A stretch of 64,000 bases of DNA from Nakazawaea peltata (GCA_001599355.1 BCGQ01000008.1:496001-560000), one strand, 5' to 3'; numbered from the stretch's first letter, positions 47,597 to 57,534 are shown. Notes: generated from the letters alone by a model not told the origin. A program made the numbers and translations.

Positions 47597-49432
47597 TCAG
47601 CACATCTCAATAGCAGGTGGGACCTCGGGTACCTTCCCCAACTCAAACTGTAGAGCTATAAAGAGGTTCTTGACAGTTTCAGTGAGTTCTGCCATGTTGG
47701 AATAAACAGCATATTTGTCTGCACTTGTAGAGAGGTCTATACCGTTGAATGACGATTTATCTATGGAAGAGACCCCTGAGTTGTCTTTTTTAGAAGGTGG
47801 TACTGATTCAGATTGTGATTTAGGTGCAGTTGGAGCCAGGGTTGGAGCCAGGGTTGGAGCTGGAGTCACGGCTGGAGTAGCAGATCCCGAAGGTGTTTGA
47901 GTTGCAGATTTAATAGCTGATAATGTCCCAGGAGCATTCGATCCACTGCTGAATGGATTTTGTTGAGAATTGAGTCCACCGAAAGGCGATGATGATGTAG
48001 TAGTTACTGAAGCTCCGAAAGGAGCAGGTTTAGCTGAAGATATAGTTCCAAATGGTGACGCAGTACTAGCAGGTGCGTTAGAAGATCCGAATGGAGATCC
48101 AGATGAGCCATTAGTTGCTCCTACCGCACCGAATGGGGACGAAGCTGCGGCACCATTGCCTGTAGCAGGAGCTCCAGATGGTGCCGGTTTATCGGTAGAT
48201 GTCTTAGAAAGACTTCCAAATGGAGACGAAGATGCACCGAATGCTGTGGAAGGATTTGTGCTGGAACCGAAAGCAGAACCAGCAGCGTTACTGGTTCCAA
48301 ATGCAGAAGAAGCGGTATTTGACGCTCCAAAGGCAGACGAGGCAGTATTAGAAGCTCCGAAAGGAGAAGCTTTGGTATTAGATAGCCCCCCAAATGGAGA
48401 TGAAGATGATGTAGTAGCTGCTGCTGCTCCAAATGGAGAAGCAGATGATGTGTTTGCAGTAGCTCCACCGAATGTAGATGTTGTCGAGGTACCTACAGAT
48501 CCAAATGGAGAAGATTTGGAGGCCATAGCACCAAACGGAGAGGAACTAGATCCCAGCAGGGAACCAAATCCTGATGATCCAAATGCAGGTTTCAGAGCAG
48601 CACCGAATCCCGATGATCCAAACAGAGTCCCACCGGTAGAAGATCCAAACAGAGTTCCGCCAGAAGACCCAAAAGCAGAGCTTGGAGCTGGAATAGATGA
48701 TGCGGTGGAAGAAGCTCCAAATCCAGAAGATCCAAATGCAGGAGTCGAACTAGCAGCAGGAGTGCTTCCGAAAGCCGAAGACCCAAAAGCTGTAGAGCCT
48801 CCAAACGGATTCAGTGCAGTAGAAGTGTTTTGTCCAAAGGCTGAAGATCCAAAAGCAGGAGCCGTAGAGTTATTAGATGCAAATGGGTTAGGTAATGACT
48901 GTCCAAATGCACCTCCTGCCGAGGATGTGTCATTTAAATCTACCTCAAATCCAACAAATTGTTTCATAGTAGATAAATTACCAGCTTGGGCGAACTTCTC
49001 CAGAGCCATTTGTACAAATCTGGTCGCTTTACGAGCTTCATCCTTCAAGTATTTACTAACCTTACGTCTGTCATTCTGTCTAGCTCTCAAATGTTGTTCA
49101 TATAGCTGTGGATTCTCCATATACATCAACCTCAATTCTTCAAAGGAAATATCTCTGGAGTGAATCAAATTAGTAGGGATTTTGGTGTTCAAATTATATG
49201 AAGAGAACGTGGTTTCAGAGAAGTTATCCATCTCACGTAAATCCAGACGTAACTCATCGGTAAGAGGATCCAATTGTTTCATTGCCCAGAATGGTAACTT
49301 GTCATTATAATTGATGTTTTTGTCGATGGAGATGGTGGTTTCCAGGCCAGGATCTTCGTGTAAAAATGGGCAACTCCGGCCTTTATTACACCGCCCTTGC
49401 TTATAAAACCGACATATCTGACGTCCTGACAT
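47597..49432 (-). CDS. NUP42: FG nucleoporin Nup42 with N-terminal CCCH finger
   Basis: Cytoplasmic-side FG nucleoporin that binds Gle1 and helps Dbp5-driven mRNA export. It is 611 residues. The N-terminus MSGRQICRFYKQGRCNKG opens a CCCH zinc finger (Cys7, Cys15, Cys21, His25), as in the human homologue NUP42/hCG1. Residues about 60-170 are helical and charged. From about 190 to 520 come many SAFG/SPFG repeats in Ser/Thr/Ala-rich sequence. The C-terminal YSNMAELTETVKNLFIALQF followed by ELGKVPEVPP matches the Gle1-binding end of yeast Nup42 (FELGLVPDIPPP). A long antisense frame over the repeats is a composition artefact. NUP42 is YDR192C, in the same syntenic block as MSS116 and REF2. Confidence 0.94.
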   Translation of the reverse strand: MSGRQICRFYKQGRCNKGRSCPFLHEDPGLETTISIDKNINYNDKLPFWAMKQLDPLTDELRLDLREMDNFSETTFSSYNLNTKIPTNLIHSRDISFEELRLMYMENPQLYEQHLRARQNDRRKVSKYLKDEARKATRFVQMALEKFAQAGNLSTMKQFVGFEVDLNDTSSAGGAFGQSLPNPFASNNSTAPAFGSSAFGQNTSTALNPFGGSTAFGSSAFGSTPAASSTPAFGSSGFGASSTASSIPAPSSAFGSSGGTLFGSSTGGTLFGSSGFGAALKPAFGSSGFGSLLGSSSSPFGAMASKSSPFGSVGTSTTSTFGGATANTSSASPFGAAAATTSSSSPFGGLSNTKASPFGASNTASSAFGASNTASSAFGTSNAAGSAFGSSTNPSTAFGASSSPFGSLSKTSTDKPAPSGAPATGNGAAASSPFGAVGATNGSSGSPFGSSNAPASTASPFGTISSAKPAPFGASVTTTSSSPFGGLNSQQNPFSSGSNAPGTLSAIKSATQTPSGSATPAVTPAPTLAPTLAPTAPKSQSESVPPSKKDNSGVSSIDKSSFNGIDLSTSADKYAVYSNMAELTETVKNLFIALQFELGKVPEVPPAIEMC

Positions 49433-49827
49433 GGTATTTGGGTAATTATTAGTGTATAGGAGTGTTAATGTGGAGTTGAATTGATGGTTAAATCTGTGAT
49501 CATACTGAGCTCGAATTGAAGATTTTTATTGATAATTTGCTAAGACAATATAAGTAGTTAAGGGTGATGAGATAATTGATATTTTGCTAATTATTCTATA
49601 GAGAATAATATGTGGAGAGTATTATTTCATAGTTTGCTCATCATGACTATACTTAAGAGGCGCCTGAACATCGATAGAAGAGCATAAAATCAAAGAGATG
49701 ATCAGCTGCGCAGGTCCAGGTTCGATCCAGCGGACCTGGAGATACCTGTCACAGATTACTATGTGAGTAGAAGGATGGTTCGAAGTCCAGTCATTGCTCT
49801 ACATTCATAGCCATATCAAATCATTAA
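49433..49827. other. Divergent NUP42/ARV1 intergenic region with a hairpin and B-box-like words
   Basis: At 49709-49737 is a perfect 7-bp inverted repeat, CAGGTCC...GGACCTG, whose loop contains GGTTCGATCC. A second TTCGAA-containing word (GGTTCGAAGTCC) lies at about 49777-49788. Both resemble the RNA polymerase III B-box, but no cloverleaf can be drawn. No protein gene seen. Confidence 0.4.
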
Positions 49828-50688
49828 ATGCTCTGTATTGAGTGCTCTTATCCCGTGAGTTCGCTCTACGTGAAATACTCGGACTCCAATATCCGACTTC
49901 GACGCTGTGACAATTGTAAACGAACATGCGATGTCTATGTGGAATATGACAAGGTACTACTTGCTATTGACCTTCTCTTACTGAAACCTCAGCTGTTTAA
50001 ACACTTGATATATAACCATTTGATTGATACTCAAGATTGGAATGACCAGGAAACACGGCACCCTTCACGTTATCGCCGTGTCGTACGACTCACTTTACTT
50101 GTACTCCTATTCAAAGTATACCTTACGTGGGCTTATGAAGAACGAAGGGAGATATTCAATACCGATTACCAAGCAGTACTTTCGATGGACAATATGTTCC
50201 TCCAATATTTATTTTTCATATTACAGGCTCTTTGTCATGATCTCATATTTCATGTCTCTGTTCAAGTGGGTCTTAGGATCTTAGGGGTGGTTACTTTCAA
50301 TTACGAGGTATTCCAATTTGATGCCAATGACACATTAATCTCTTGTCATGAGGTCAAACAGTTACTGCAAGCTCCAATTGGAGATCTGAAAGGTTCCAAA
50401 ATACACTACCACCCAGTATCTCTAGTGATATCTACTATCATTTTACTCTCCAGTATCACTAAGTTACTTCCAATTTTGATCATCATCTGGCCTTACGAGA
50501 CAGCTACACTTAAATTGGTGATGCAATTGATCCATGTCACCAATAATTACTTTGTCTACATGTTACTTCGCAGTTGTATCAAGCATGCTTCACCTTTCAA
50601 GATCATAATAGTTCTTGTTATTACAAATGTTCTAGACTATTTATTAGCGGAGCGAGGGCTCTTACATTTGATCGAAACATTTCAGTAG
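49828..50688 (+). CDS. ARV1: ER sterol/GPI-homeostasis membrane protein Arv1
   Basis: ER membrane protein for sterol trafficking and GPI-anchor synthesis. It is 286 residues. The Arv1 homology domain opens the protein: MLCIECSYPVSSLYVKYSD, CDNCKRTCDVYVEYDKV (the four zinc-type Cys) and LLAIDLLLLKPQLFKHLIYN. Several membrane segments follow (LTLLVLLFKVYLTWAYEE, near 135-155, 190-215, 250-275). The CTG codon at 49981-49983 falls on the fourth Leu of the invariant DLLLLK, which supports standard decoding. The last 7 bp overlap the 3' end of the convergent CSC1-type gene, the same convergent pair as YLR241W/YLR242C in S. cerevisiae. Confidence 0.95.
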   Translation: MLCIECSYPVSSLYVKYSDSNIRLRRCDNCKRTCDVYVEYDKVLLAIDLLLLKPQLFKHLIYNHLIDTQDWNDQETRHPSRYRRVVRLTLLVLLFKVYLTWAYEERREIFNTDYQAVLSMDNMFLQYLFFILQALCHDLIFHVSVQVGLRILGVVTFNYEVFQFDANDTLISCHEVKQLLQAPIGDLKGSKIHYHPVSLVISTIILLSSITKLLPILIIIWPYETATLKLVMQLIHVTNNYFVYMLLRSCIKHASPFKIIIVLVITNVLDYLLAERGLLHLIETFQ

Positions 50689-53282
50689 TTTTCCCAGTCT
50701 TTGAAGACCCGCTTCTTCCTGATCACTCCGTTGAATCCTTCAGACATTGAAATATCTGCCGTAATGATATCACCTCCATCTACAAGTAACCAAGGACCTT
50801 CTAAAGGTCTGAGCATATTAGGAAATCCGAAAGTTTGATTTTGTTCTCTACGCTCATCGATAGTTTTAGCTGGTGCTAAACTATTGATCGAGGTCATTCT
50901 TCTAGGTACAGCCGAACCAGAATCGGTTCCAGAACTAATTCCAGAACTGGCTCCTGTCTCTCCGTTACCCTCCAACAGTTCATCTCCAATCGCTGTTAAC
51001 GCAATAAAGTTATTCAATGGTAAGTAATGACGCTCAAAATCAAAGAAAAACCAAAGACTAAGAATTGGCAATGGTGTAAGAGAAGACAGCAAATAATACA
51101 GTTTTTGTAATGCCAATATACCAACCATTGCTAATTGAAAAATCAACAATCCAAGTACAAGTCTGCGGCAAATGATAGGCCACACTTTACCAGTGGAATG
51201 TTGGGGGTGTATTGAGCAATATATCAATTGATATTTGAACACAAAGTATCCGATTATGAAATACAACAAACCCGAGGCCAAAATTTTGGTAGACATGACA
51301 CTGTAAATGATAGTAATGATTAAAATCAAGATCGGCTGTGGAAGTTGTAATCCGAAATTGAAAAGAGGTGGTTTATAAAGGTCATGGAACTGTCGAGGAG
51401 TTCTCAGCTTCTTTTGTAAGAAAGGGAACTTCATCAATTGTCCTACCAATAATAATTTGAAAGGCATCATACCGATACCTTGTAAAATGATAAGATCTAC
51501 GTAGAATAAGGACAACTCACGTAATGACTTGGCCAATTGATAGGCTATCTTTGTGGTATCACTTAAGAACCCCCAAAAATTAGAGAACGTACCGGCTAAC
51601 GTGAATACCAAAAACAAATTCACAAAGATATAGAAGAAGTTCTTCGAAACCACAGATAATTCTTCGTCACTATGAGAAATAAAACCTTGTTTGGAAGACA
51701 ACCATACGTATAAAAATGGAATAGCAAAGTTCAACAAGGTGAAGATATATGTTGGTAATAAACCTGTGACGATATTCAGGGCCCACTCATTATTCTCCAA
51801 ATATGTACCCAATCCTGGCCAGATCTTACTTATAGTTTTCAAATTTAACAATGCAGCAAGATACGTAACAGGTACAACCGTCAATATACTTACAACTGCA
51901 ATGACCAGAGTGATATAATACACTTTCAAGTACCGTTCTTTACTTGGGAGACAAGCATTTTCCCAAATAATGTCATTAGGAGACGGTGCCAAACGGGTAA
52001 TACAATGATTAACCTCTGGGTCCAAGACAGACTGGGCTACTAATTGAGCATTCGCTACACTTTCCATAGTGATAAACAGAGTAGGCGTTGGAGAATAATG
52101 TCTACCACGAGCGTCAACGATCAGCTGATCCAACAGCTGAAGCTGTTTTGTATAATAATCAATAGCATCCACATTTCTTCCAAATAATCCAAATAATCCT
52201 GTCTTCATCTTAGGTCTATGTTCACCTACAGTCGATTGTGTAATACTTATCAAAGACAGAGAAATATCATCATCGCGTGTTTGATCTTCTTCGTTCACCA
52301 GTAAACTCTCTTCTTCATCATGATAATGGAATTCTTCGTCATTAGTCAGACCATCAAGGTGATAAGAATCGGGAATTATCGATCGGAAGTTCACTGCTGT
52401 CCCTGAGATATTACTATTTGACAAATATTCAGCCCAATAATCTTCCAACTTCTCTATAATACGTTTACGTTGATCAAATAACCAATTGAGCGTTTTCCAT
52501 TCACGACACATGACTATGGTCTCCACTTTTCCAATATTCAAAGATTCTATATGTCTTTTCAAGACATGTTCATTCCTCAATGAAGGTGGAATACCACTAA
52601 TACGGATGGTTCTATCAGTGATGGAATTCTGGTGTCCCAAATATTCTTGTCGTACACGGATGAACTTTCTTGACAGATTACGAAGACAATAATGAGTGAT
52701 TATGGTGAAGAGATAAGTAAATATCACATATGTCCATAAATAAGTTTTATATTGGTCGGGATAACTACCTTCATCGTCGGCCAACAGCATAAAATCATAG
52801 TCATCATCATCTCTATCTTGATCATAACGGCCAGTGAAATGGTATCGCACTGGGCTGATCACCGTCACGGCTAATAACGTGAAAGTAGAAAGCAAGATGA
52901 TGGACATCTTAAAAAATCCCAAGAACACATACGCATCTAATCCTCCACATTTCAACACCTTATCATCATCGATCTGATAGAGTACTGCTATCCAACTGAA
53001 CAATGTACGTGGAAGTTTGGGTGGCAACAAAGTATGGTTCAAATTCCTATAATGGTTGAATCTCGCCATGTATATGTTCGGGAATCTCAATCTCAATAAG
53101 CAGAAGCTTAAGAAGGTCGATGCTCCTAATAATATGGCGATCACAAGTTGAGTTGTGGCGACGCGAGGGGTGGGTTTTATTTGGGGCTCATCGCCGAAAC
53201 CTGGGGCAGAGCTGCTGGCGCTTGCTATTACACTGGTAGACGTTCGCGTCACCTCGCTTATTACTCTTGATGCCACCTCCAT
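50682..53282 (-). CDS. CSC1: TMEM63/OSCA-family channel, Csc1-like
   Basis: Putative hyperosmolality- or tension-gated, calcium-permeable cation channel. It is 866 residues with about 10-11 membrane segments: TM0 LVIAILLGASTFLSFCLLRL, then two near 115-140 and 185-205, and a cluster from about 450 to 760. Family landmarks are YVFLGFFKMSIILLSTF, RTIRISGIPPSLRNEH (RNA-recognition-like cytosolic loop), TLFITMESVANAQLVAQSVL, and NDIIWENA. The C-terminus GPWLLVDGGDIITADISMSE resembles yeast members. Of the four S. cerevisiae relatives (Csc1, Phm7, Rsn1, Spo75) the ARV1 neighbour points to CSC1 (YLR241W). The ATG at 53282 is the first in frame. Confidence 0.88.
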   Translation of the reverse strand: MEVASRVISEVTRTSTSVIASASSSAPGFGDEPQIKPTPRVATTQLVIAILLGASTFLSFCLLRLRFPNIYMARFNHYRNLNHTLLPPKLPRTLFSWIAVLYQIDDDKVLKCGGLDAYVFLGFFKMSIILLSTFTLLAVTVISPVRYHFTGRYDQDRDDDDYDFMLLADDEGSYPDQYKTYLWTYVIFTYLFTIITHYCLRNLSRKFIRVRQEYLGHQNSITDRTIRISGIPPSLRNEHVLKRHIESLNIGKVETIVMCREWKTLNWLFDQRKRIIEKLEDYWAEYLSNSNISGTAVNFRSIIPDSYHLDGLTNDEEFHYHDEEESLLVNEEDQTRDDDISLSLISITQSTVGEHRPKMKTGLFGLFGRNVDAIDYYTKQLQLLDQLIVDARGRHYSPTPTLFITMESVANAQLVAQSVLDPEVNHCITRLAPSPNDIIWENACLPSKERYLKVYYITLVIAVVSILTVVPVTYLAALLNLKTISKIWPGLGTYLENNEWALNIVTGLLPTYIFTLLNFAIPFLYVWLSSKQGFISHSDEELSVVSKNFFYIFVNLFLVFTLAGTFSNFWGFLSDTTKIAYQLAKSLRELSLFYVDLIILQGIGMMPFKLLLVGQLMKFPFLQKKLRTPRQFHDLYKPPLFNFGLQLPQPILILIITIIYSVMSTKILASGLLYFIIGYFVFKYQLIYCSIHPQHSTGKVWPIICRRLVLGLLIFQLAMVGILALQKLYYLLSSLTPLPILSLWFFFDFERHYLPLNNFIALTAIGDELLEGNGETGASSGISSGTDSGSAVPRRMTSINSLAPAKTIDERREQNQTFGFPNMLRPLEGPWLLVDGGDIITADISMSEGFNGVIRKKRVFKDWENY

Positions 53283-53735
53283 TATGGTTAGGGGGTATAG
53301 CGATGGGTTGCTAAGAAGAGATGGCGGTGTGCTAATTAAGAAAAAGGCTAAGCGCTGAGGAAGATATAAATATGAGCAAATTACGATAAACGGGAGAGTA
53401 AAGGAAGGAAAAGCAGAGGAAGAGATAAAACGCAGAAAGAAAAATCAGTAGAGATAAAAGTGAGATATATAATATAAAAATTAAAGTGTAGGCCGATCGT
53501 AATGTGAGATACTATGTAATAATTTGAAATAATTAAAGTGATTTATAAGTTGAAGAATTGAAGTGATTGAAGGGACTGAGCTACTTTGATAGCAATTTTA
53601 TGCCGTAATCTCCTAAATACCACTATATCTATTCACCCCTCCTCTTGCTTCTACTCTTATTAAAGAGAGCATTTTAATAATTCTTCCATTTGCGCTACAA
53701 AAAAAAAATGTGTTAGCATTTATGAGGTTCGATTC
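53283..53735. other. CSC1 upstream region up to the tRNA
   Basis: Purine-rich sequence (about 53390-53480) and AT-rich DNA. No gene seen. The right end is the tRNA-His trailer and terminator. Confidence 0.5.
53699..53708 (-). terminator. RNA polymerase III terminator of tRNA-His copy 2
   Basis: Ten T on the minus strand, 27 nt after the tRNA end. Confidence 0.8.
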
Positions 53736-53807
53736 TGCCACTCCCATGAATCGAACATGGGTCTCCTCGGCCACAACGAGGTGTACTGACCACTATACTA
53801 GAATGGC
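53736..53807 (-). tRNA. tRNA-His: tRNA-His (GTG anticodon), copy 2
   Basis: A 72-nt tRNA with no intron, identical in sequence to the copies at 11181 and 57749. The trailer begins GAATCGAACC and diverges afterwards. It is inverted relative to copy 3, 3.9 kb away. Confidence 0.97.
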
Positions 53808-54147
53808 TCAACACTTTGCCATAGAAAGGGAGAATCTGTATATTATCGGAAAGTAATTAGTAGATACCAATATTGTTTTATCGTAGTGTACTGATTTACT
53901 GTGAGTCTCAAAGAGTGGCATACTATCCTCATATTACTGGAGATTCTTGTGATCTGAGCAAATGGTTATTCCAATTACCACAGCTCACCTTTCTTTGCCT
54001 TTGTTCGTTGTGCTCATCGCTCTCCCAGGCCTTTTTTAGTGCACGCAAAAAAAAAAGTTTTCGAGGGAAAGAAGAGACAGCGCTAAGAGGAAGAGTTAGA
54101 AAAGACAGCGTCAGGAGAGTCACCCAGTAGGTTAACCTCAGAAAGAT
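53808..54147. other. RAI1 upstream region
   Basis: A 340-bp gap between the tRNA 5' end and RAI1. Short open frames on both strands have no recognisable product. No gene seen. Confidence 0.5.
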
Positions 54148-55404
54148 ATGACCTCAACTGACAAATGTTTCACTTTGGAGTGTGAAAACCCTCTACCAAA
54201 TGAGTCTCTAAAATTTGAAACCAAAGAAATATCATTCTATTCCACTGACTCAGACTCGATAGACCATTTTGAAGATGATAGATCTCTTGGGATCTTTAAA
54301 TGGCCACGGTTACGAAAGAATGGAGCTCCTATTCATGACCTTTCGATAGGATATAAGAATTTCAAGCCTTTTGTATATAGCAGAGATAAACCAAGACATC
54401 TGTCGACATTGAATGCCGTTATTCAATTAGAACGCAAGCTTGAACGCACTTTAAATGAGTATCAAATCATCACCAATAGGGGTATATTACTTGATATAGT
54501 ATATTTAGTGAATCATAATGAGATTAGCAAAGATTTTGAAATCGATCTTGTTAAGTTTGATGGTCAATTATTCATGACCGATACTGATTATAGGGATAAT
54601 GAGAGAGCTATAAGTTTGAATCACTTGAAACTGATGTACTGTGGGTATCGGTTTGAAAAGATTGTTACTACTGAGCACAAGAAGACAAATGGGAGGAATA
54701 GAAAGCTGAAGCAAAAGCAAAAGCAAAAGCAAAAGCAAAAGCAAAAGCAAAAGCAAAATCAACAGGAACAACAAGACGCAGCTCAAACAAATGATCCTCA
54801 AACTACTTCCGAACCCCCAAAAGAAAAATCAACTATCGTCAAAACTAATACTGAAGGATATAAATCATTAGTAGAATTAAATTTGGGTCATCATAAAATC
54901 TTATTCCGCTCAGAAATGGATTGTGCTTTGAAACCACCAGACGGAAAATTAGAGAATTATGCAGAAATGAAAACCCAATTGAGTCTGGCCCGTGATTCAC
55001 GTTTCTTTCAAAACAAATTACTCAAAACTTACTACCAATGTAAAATCACAGGAATTGATACGATAATCATTGGGTTCCGTAATCACAATTTCAAATTACT
55101 TCTGATCAAACAAATGAAAATCCACGAAGTTAATATCCCCTCCAATTTAAATCGAGGAGAAGATTGGCTATCTCATGTTCTCAATTGGATCAAAACTACT
55201 ATGGAAAACACCCCCTCTGCTCTTTATTGGAAACTTATCCACACCAAAAAAGATTCATCGAAACTTAAACTCATGTGCGTCAGCGACGCTGAAACTCAAT
55301 CTCAAATGTTCAAAAGTTCGATCGGATCAGATTTCCAAGCTCATCGCACCACTTTCCACCCCCAATCCTCCATAACCACTACCCTCCAGAATCTCAAAAT
55401 CTGA
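54148..55404 (+). CDS. RAI1: Rai1/DXO-family decapping nuclease
   Basis: A 418-residue protein of the Rai1/Dxo1 family. Rai1 partners the exonuclease Rat1 in transcription termination and rRNA processing, and removes pyrophosphate or incomplete caps. Landmarks are LVKFDGQLFMTD, YCGYRFEKIVT, the metal-binding SEMDCALK (near 254), YAEMKTQLSLA (near 271), and YYQCKITGIDTIIIGFRNHN. Agreement with yeast Rai1 (RIVSFNGQLFIKE, GYKFETLAT, AEVDC, YAELKCTQ) is better than with Dxo1. An insert near 187-205 is a run of Lys-Gln dipeptides encoded by a hexanucleotide repeat. It is followed 219 bp later by the transporter gene; both lie between inverted tRNA-His genes. Confidence 0.87.
   Translation: MTSTDKCFTLECENPLPNESLKFETKEISFYSTDSDSIDHFEDDRSLGIFKWPRLRKNGAPIHDLSIGYKNFKPFVYSRDKPRHLSTLNAVIQLERKLERTLNEYQIITNRGILLDIVYLVNHNEISKDFEIDLVKFDGQLFMTDTDYRDNERAISLNHLKLMYCGYRFEKIVTTEHKKTNGRNRKLKQKQKQKQKQKQKQKQNQQEQQDAAQTNDPQTTSEPPKEKSTIVKTNTEGYKSLVELNLGHHKILFRSEMDCALKPPDGKLENYAEMKTQLSLARDSRFFQNKLLKTYYQCKITGIDTIIIGFRNHNFKLLLIKQMKIHEVNIPSNLNRGEDWLSHVLNWIKTTMENTPSALYWKLIHTKKDSSKLKLMCVSDAETQSQMFKSSIGSDFQAHRTTFHPQSSITTTLQNLKI
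54709..54757 (+). repeat. Hexanucleotide (AAGCAA)n repeat in RAI1
   Basis: About eight in-frame copies encode a (Lys-Gln) run inside the protein. The unit length preserves frame when it expands or contracts. Confidence 0.92.
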
Positions 55405-55623
55405 CCACCCAATTGCCCAAAAGGGTAACCCGCGCCCTTATCGTAGCGGCTATCGTCTCCTTCTTCAGTAAGGCCTAGCTGAGGGGAATAAAAAAGAAAA
55501 GAGAAAATTTTTTCTATGCGGCTAGATCGAGTCATTAATGCGGAGTATAAAAAGGTGCAAGAGTTGAGGGATAAAAATAGGAATACGACGGCGAAGGCGT
55601 AAATGGGTGTATAATAGTTGATA

Positions 55624-57534
55624 ATGAGTGCACGGGATTCAATAGCTTCGAGTGGAGCCAGTAGTAGGTCCAGCGTGGATAGTTCAGTGTCACATGAGTA
55701 TCAGCCAGAGAGATTATTAAATGCGGTGAGTCAAGAAACTGGTCGTCGTGGATCAACTAGTAGATGGTCACGGCGGACTTCTGTGAGCTCTTATCAATCT
55801 GGGATTTCTGCTGGATCTGCTGGGTCAGGTCGTATTTCGAGAGTCACTAGCAGATTGACCAGAATAAGTAGTCTTGTCGATGCTGTCAGAGACGATAATC
55901 TGCAGACTCTGGAAGATGAGCTGCGTGCTTTAAGATCTGATACTGGTGTATTGAGAAGAGAATGGACCTTGGGAGATGCCATTAGTAAAATTGAGACGAG
56001 ACTCAGTGAGGTGGTAAATGATGAAGAGAACAAAGAAGAAAAAGAAGACGAAGAGGAATTAGATGAAGAACAGGAAAAGAATAAAGGTTTGGGATTCTCC
56101 AAAGAACAGTTGTTGGATCCTCCTCCAGATGGTGGTATTAAGCTGTGGACTAATGCGTTTTGTGTGTCTTTGATCAGTTTCTCCACTTGGGGTATCAATG
56201 GATCATACGGTGTCTTCTTAAGTTACTATATATCTGCTGATTATTTCCATGGTGCTACTAATTATGATTATGCTTTGATTGGAAGTTTGGTCATTTTCGT
56301 CTCTCAAATCTTCTCTCCATTTGTGCTTATATTGATGAAACTTATTGGTTTCAAAGAGACTTTGGCAATCGGTGCTATCTTACAAACCGTATCATATATT
56401 TCAGCTAGTTTCGCTACTAAGATTTGGCATCTTTATTTGACTCAAGGTGTCCTCACCGGACTCTCGTTTCTGTTGATCTTCGCACCTTCCATGTTACTTA
56501 TTCCTTCATGGTTCTTGCATAAAAGAGGATTAGCTAATGGTATTGGATTAGGTGGAACTGGTTTAGGAGGTGTCGTATTTTCTTTGGCCATCAACGCTTT
56601 GATCGACAGAACTGGTAATCAGCAATGGCCATTGCGTATGTTGCTGATTGTAGGTTTTGCTATTTGTGCAGTATGTCTTGTATTTGCATCTCCTAGAAAC
56701 TATAAGAAACCAACACGTTCACGGAAGTTGATCAAAGTAATGACTAAGAGTATCTTCAATGCTGAGGCTTTCAAGCATCGTCCTACCATTCTTCTTACCG
56801 GTTGGATGTGTTTTGCCAACGTTGGTTATACGATTTTATTGTTCTCTGTCAGTTCATATCTGAAACTGGTAGGGATTAGTTCCCTGAAAGCCAGTGTCTT
56901 GACCTCTTTATTGAATGCTGGTCAAACTGTAGGTCGTCCTTTAATCGGTTTATTCTCTGATAAAGTCGGTAGAATCAATTTTTCATTGATGGGACAAACC
57001 GTCACAGTGGTTATTATATTTGCATTTTGGATGAATCTGAGAACTTATGCCCAGTTAATTCCTTTTGCCATCATTTTAGGTCTTGTTTCTTCGACTCTGA
57101 ACACTTTAAATGGTGCTATCTTAGCAGATTCTGTGGAACCATCTAAATTCTCTCTGTCTTACTCAGTATTGGTATTGTTTTTAGGAGTGACAGCTCTTCC
57201 AGCAGAAGTGGTTGCCTTAAAGTTAAGAACTCCCGATAACATCAGATTCCCTTACTTATATTGTCAAATTTTCACAGGGTTAATATATATAGTAAGTATC
57301 TTATGGCTCTTGCCTCTTCGTGAACTCAAGATTAGAACGATGATTGAGAATAGACGTGATACTTCAAGGTCTAAATTGCTGGGAATTTATAGAGGAAAGT
57401 TCAAAGATCTTTCACAGGAAGAGATCCTGAAAGAGGCTGATATGTTGCAAAAGAGACTTGAACATTACGATCATCTTTTAAGGAAAGGTATGAATGGATA
57501 CATCGCAAGAACTTTGTATCCTATTAAGGCATAG
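55624..57534 (+). CDS. MFS transporter of the monocarboxylate (MCT) type, Mch/Esbp6-like
   Basis: A 636-residue major-facilitator protein. The MCT signature is present: PPPDGGIKLWTNAFCVSLIS opens TM1 (about residue 165), followed by FSTWGINGSYGVFLSYY. About 12 membrane segments follow to about 590, with a long middle loop near 355-375 (PRNYKKPTRSRKLIK) and the MFS-like LFSDKVGRINF. The first 160 residues are hydrophilic: Ser-rich, then strongly acidic (EENKEEKEDEEELDEEQEK). Long N-termini of this kind occur in yeast Esbp6. Yeast relatives are Mch1, Mch2, Mch4, Mch5 (riboflavin) and Esbp6; the substrate cannot be told from sequence. The first ATG in frame is 55624. Confidence 0.85.
   Translation: MSARDSIASSGASSRSSVDSSVSHEYQPERLLNAVSQETGRRGSTSRWSRRTSVSSYQSGISAGSAGSGRISRVTSRLTRISSLVDAVRDDNLQTLEDELRALRSDTGVLRREWTLGDAISKIETRLSEVVNDEENKEEKEDEEELDEEQEKNKGLGFSKEQLLDPPPDGGIKLWTNAFCVSLISFSTWGINGSYGVFLSYYISADYFHGATNYDYALIGSLVIFVSQIFSPFVLILMKLIGFKETLAIGAILQTVSYISASFATKIWHLYLTQGVLTGLSFLLIFAPSMLLIPSWFLHKRGLANGIGLGGTGLGGVVFSLAINALIDRTGNQQWPLRMLLIVGFAICAVCLVFASPRNYKKPTRSRKLIKVMTKSIFNAEAFKHRPTILLTGWMCFANVGYTILLFSVSSYLKLVGISSLKASVLTSLLNAGQTVGRPLIGLFSDKVGRINFSLMGQTVTVVIIFAFWMNLRTYAQLIPFAIILGLVSSTLNTLNGAILADSVEPSKFSLSYSVLVLFLGVTALPAEVVALKLRTPDNIRFPYLYCQIFTGLIYIVSILWLLPLRELKIRTMIENRRDTSRSKLLGIYRGKFKDLSQEEILKEADMLQKRLEHYDHLLRKGMNGYIARTLYPIKA

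Noticed and set aside
47970-49163. A 397-codon open frame on the plus strand, rich in PNGD/APKG motifs
   Set aside because: It lies wholly antisense to the FG-repeat part of NUP42 and mirrors its repeats; it has no domain of its own.
49981-49983. CTG-Ser codon reassignment
   Set aside because: CTG encodes an invariant-looking leucine in Arv1, and the other CTG codons I looked at also fit hydrophobic positions.
54568-54801. A minus-strand frame encoding a poly-leucine run
   Set aside because: It is the reverse reading of the Lys-Gln hexanucleotide repeat in RAI1.
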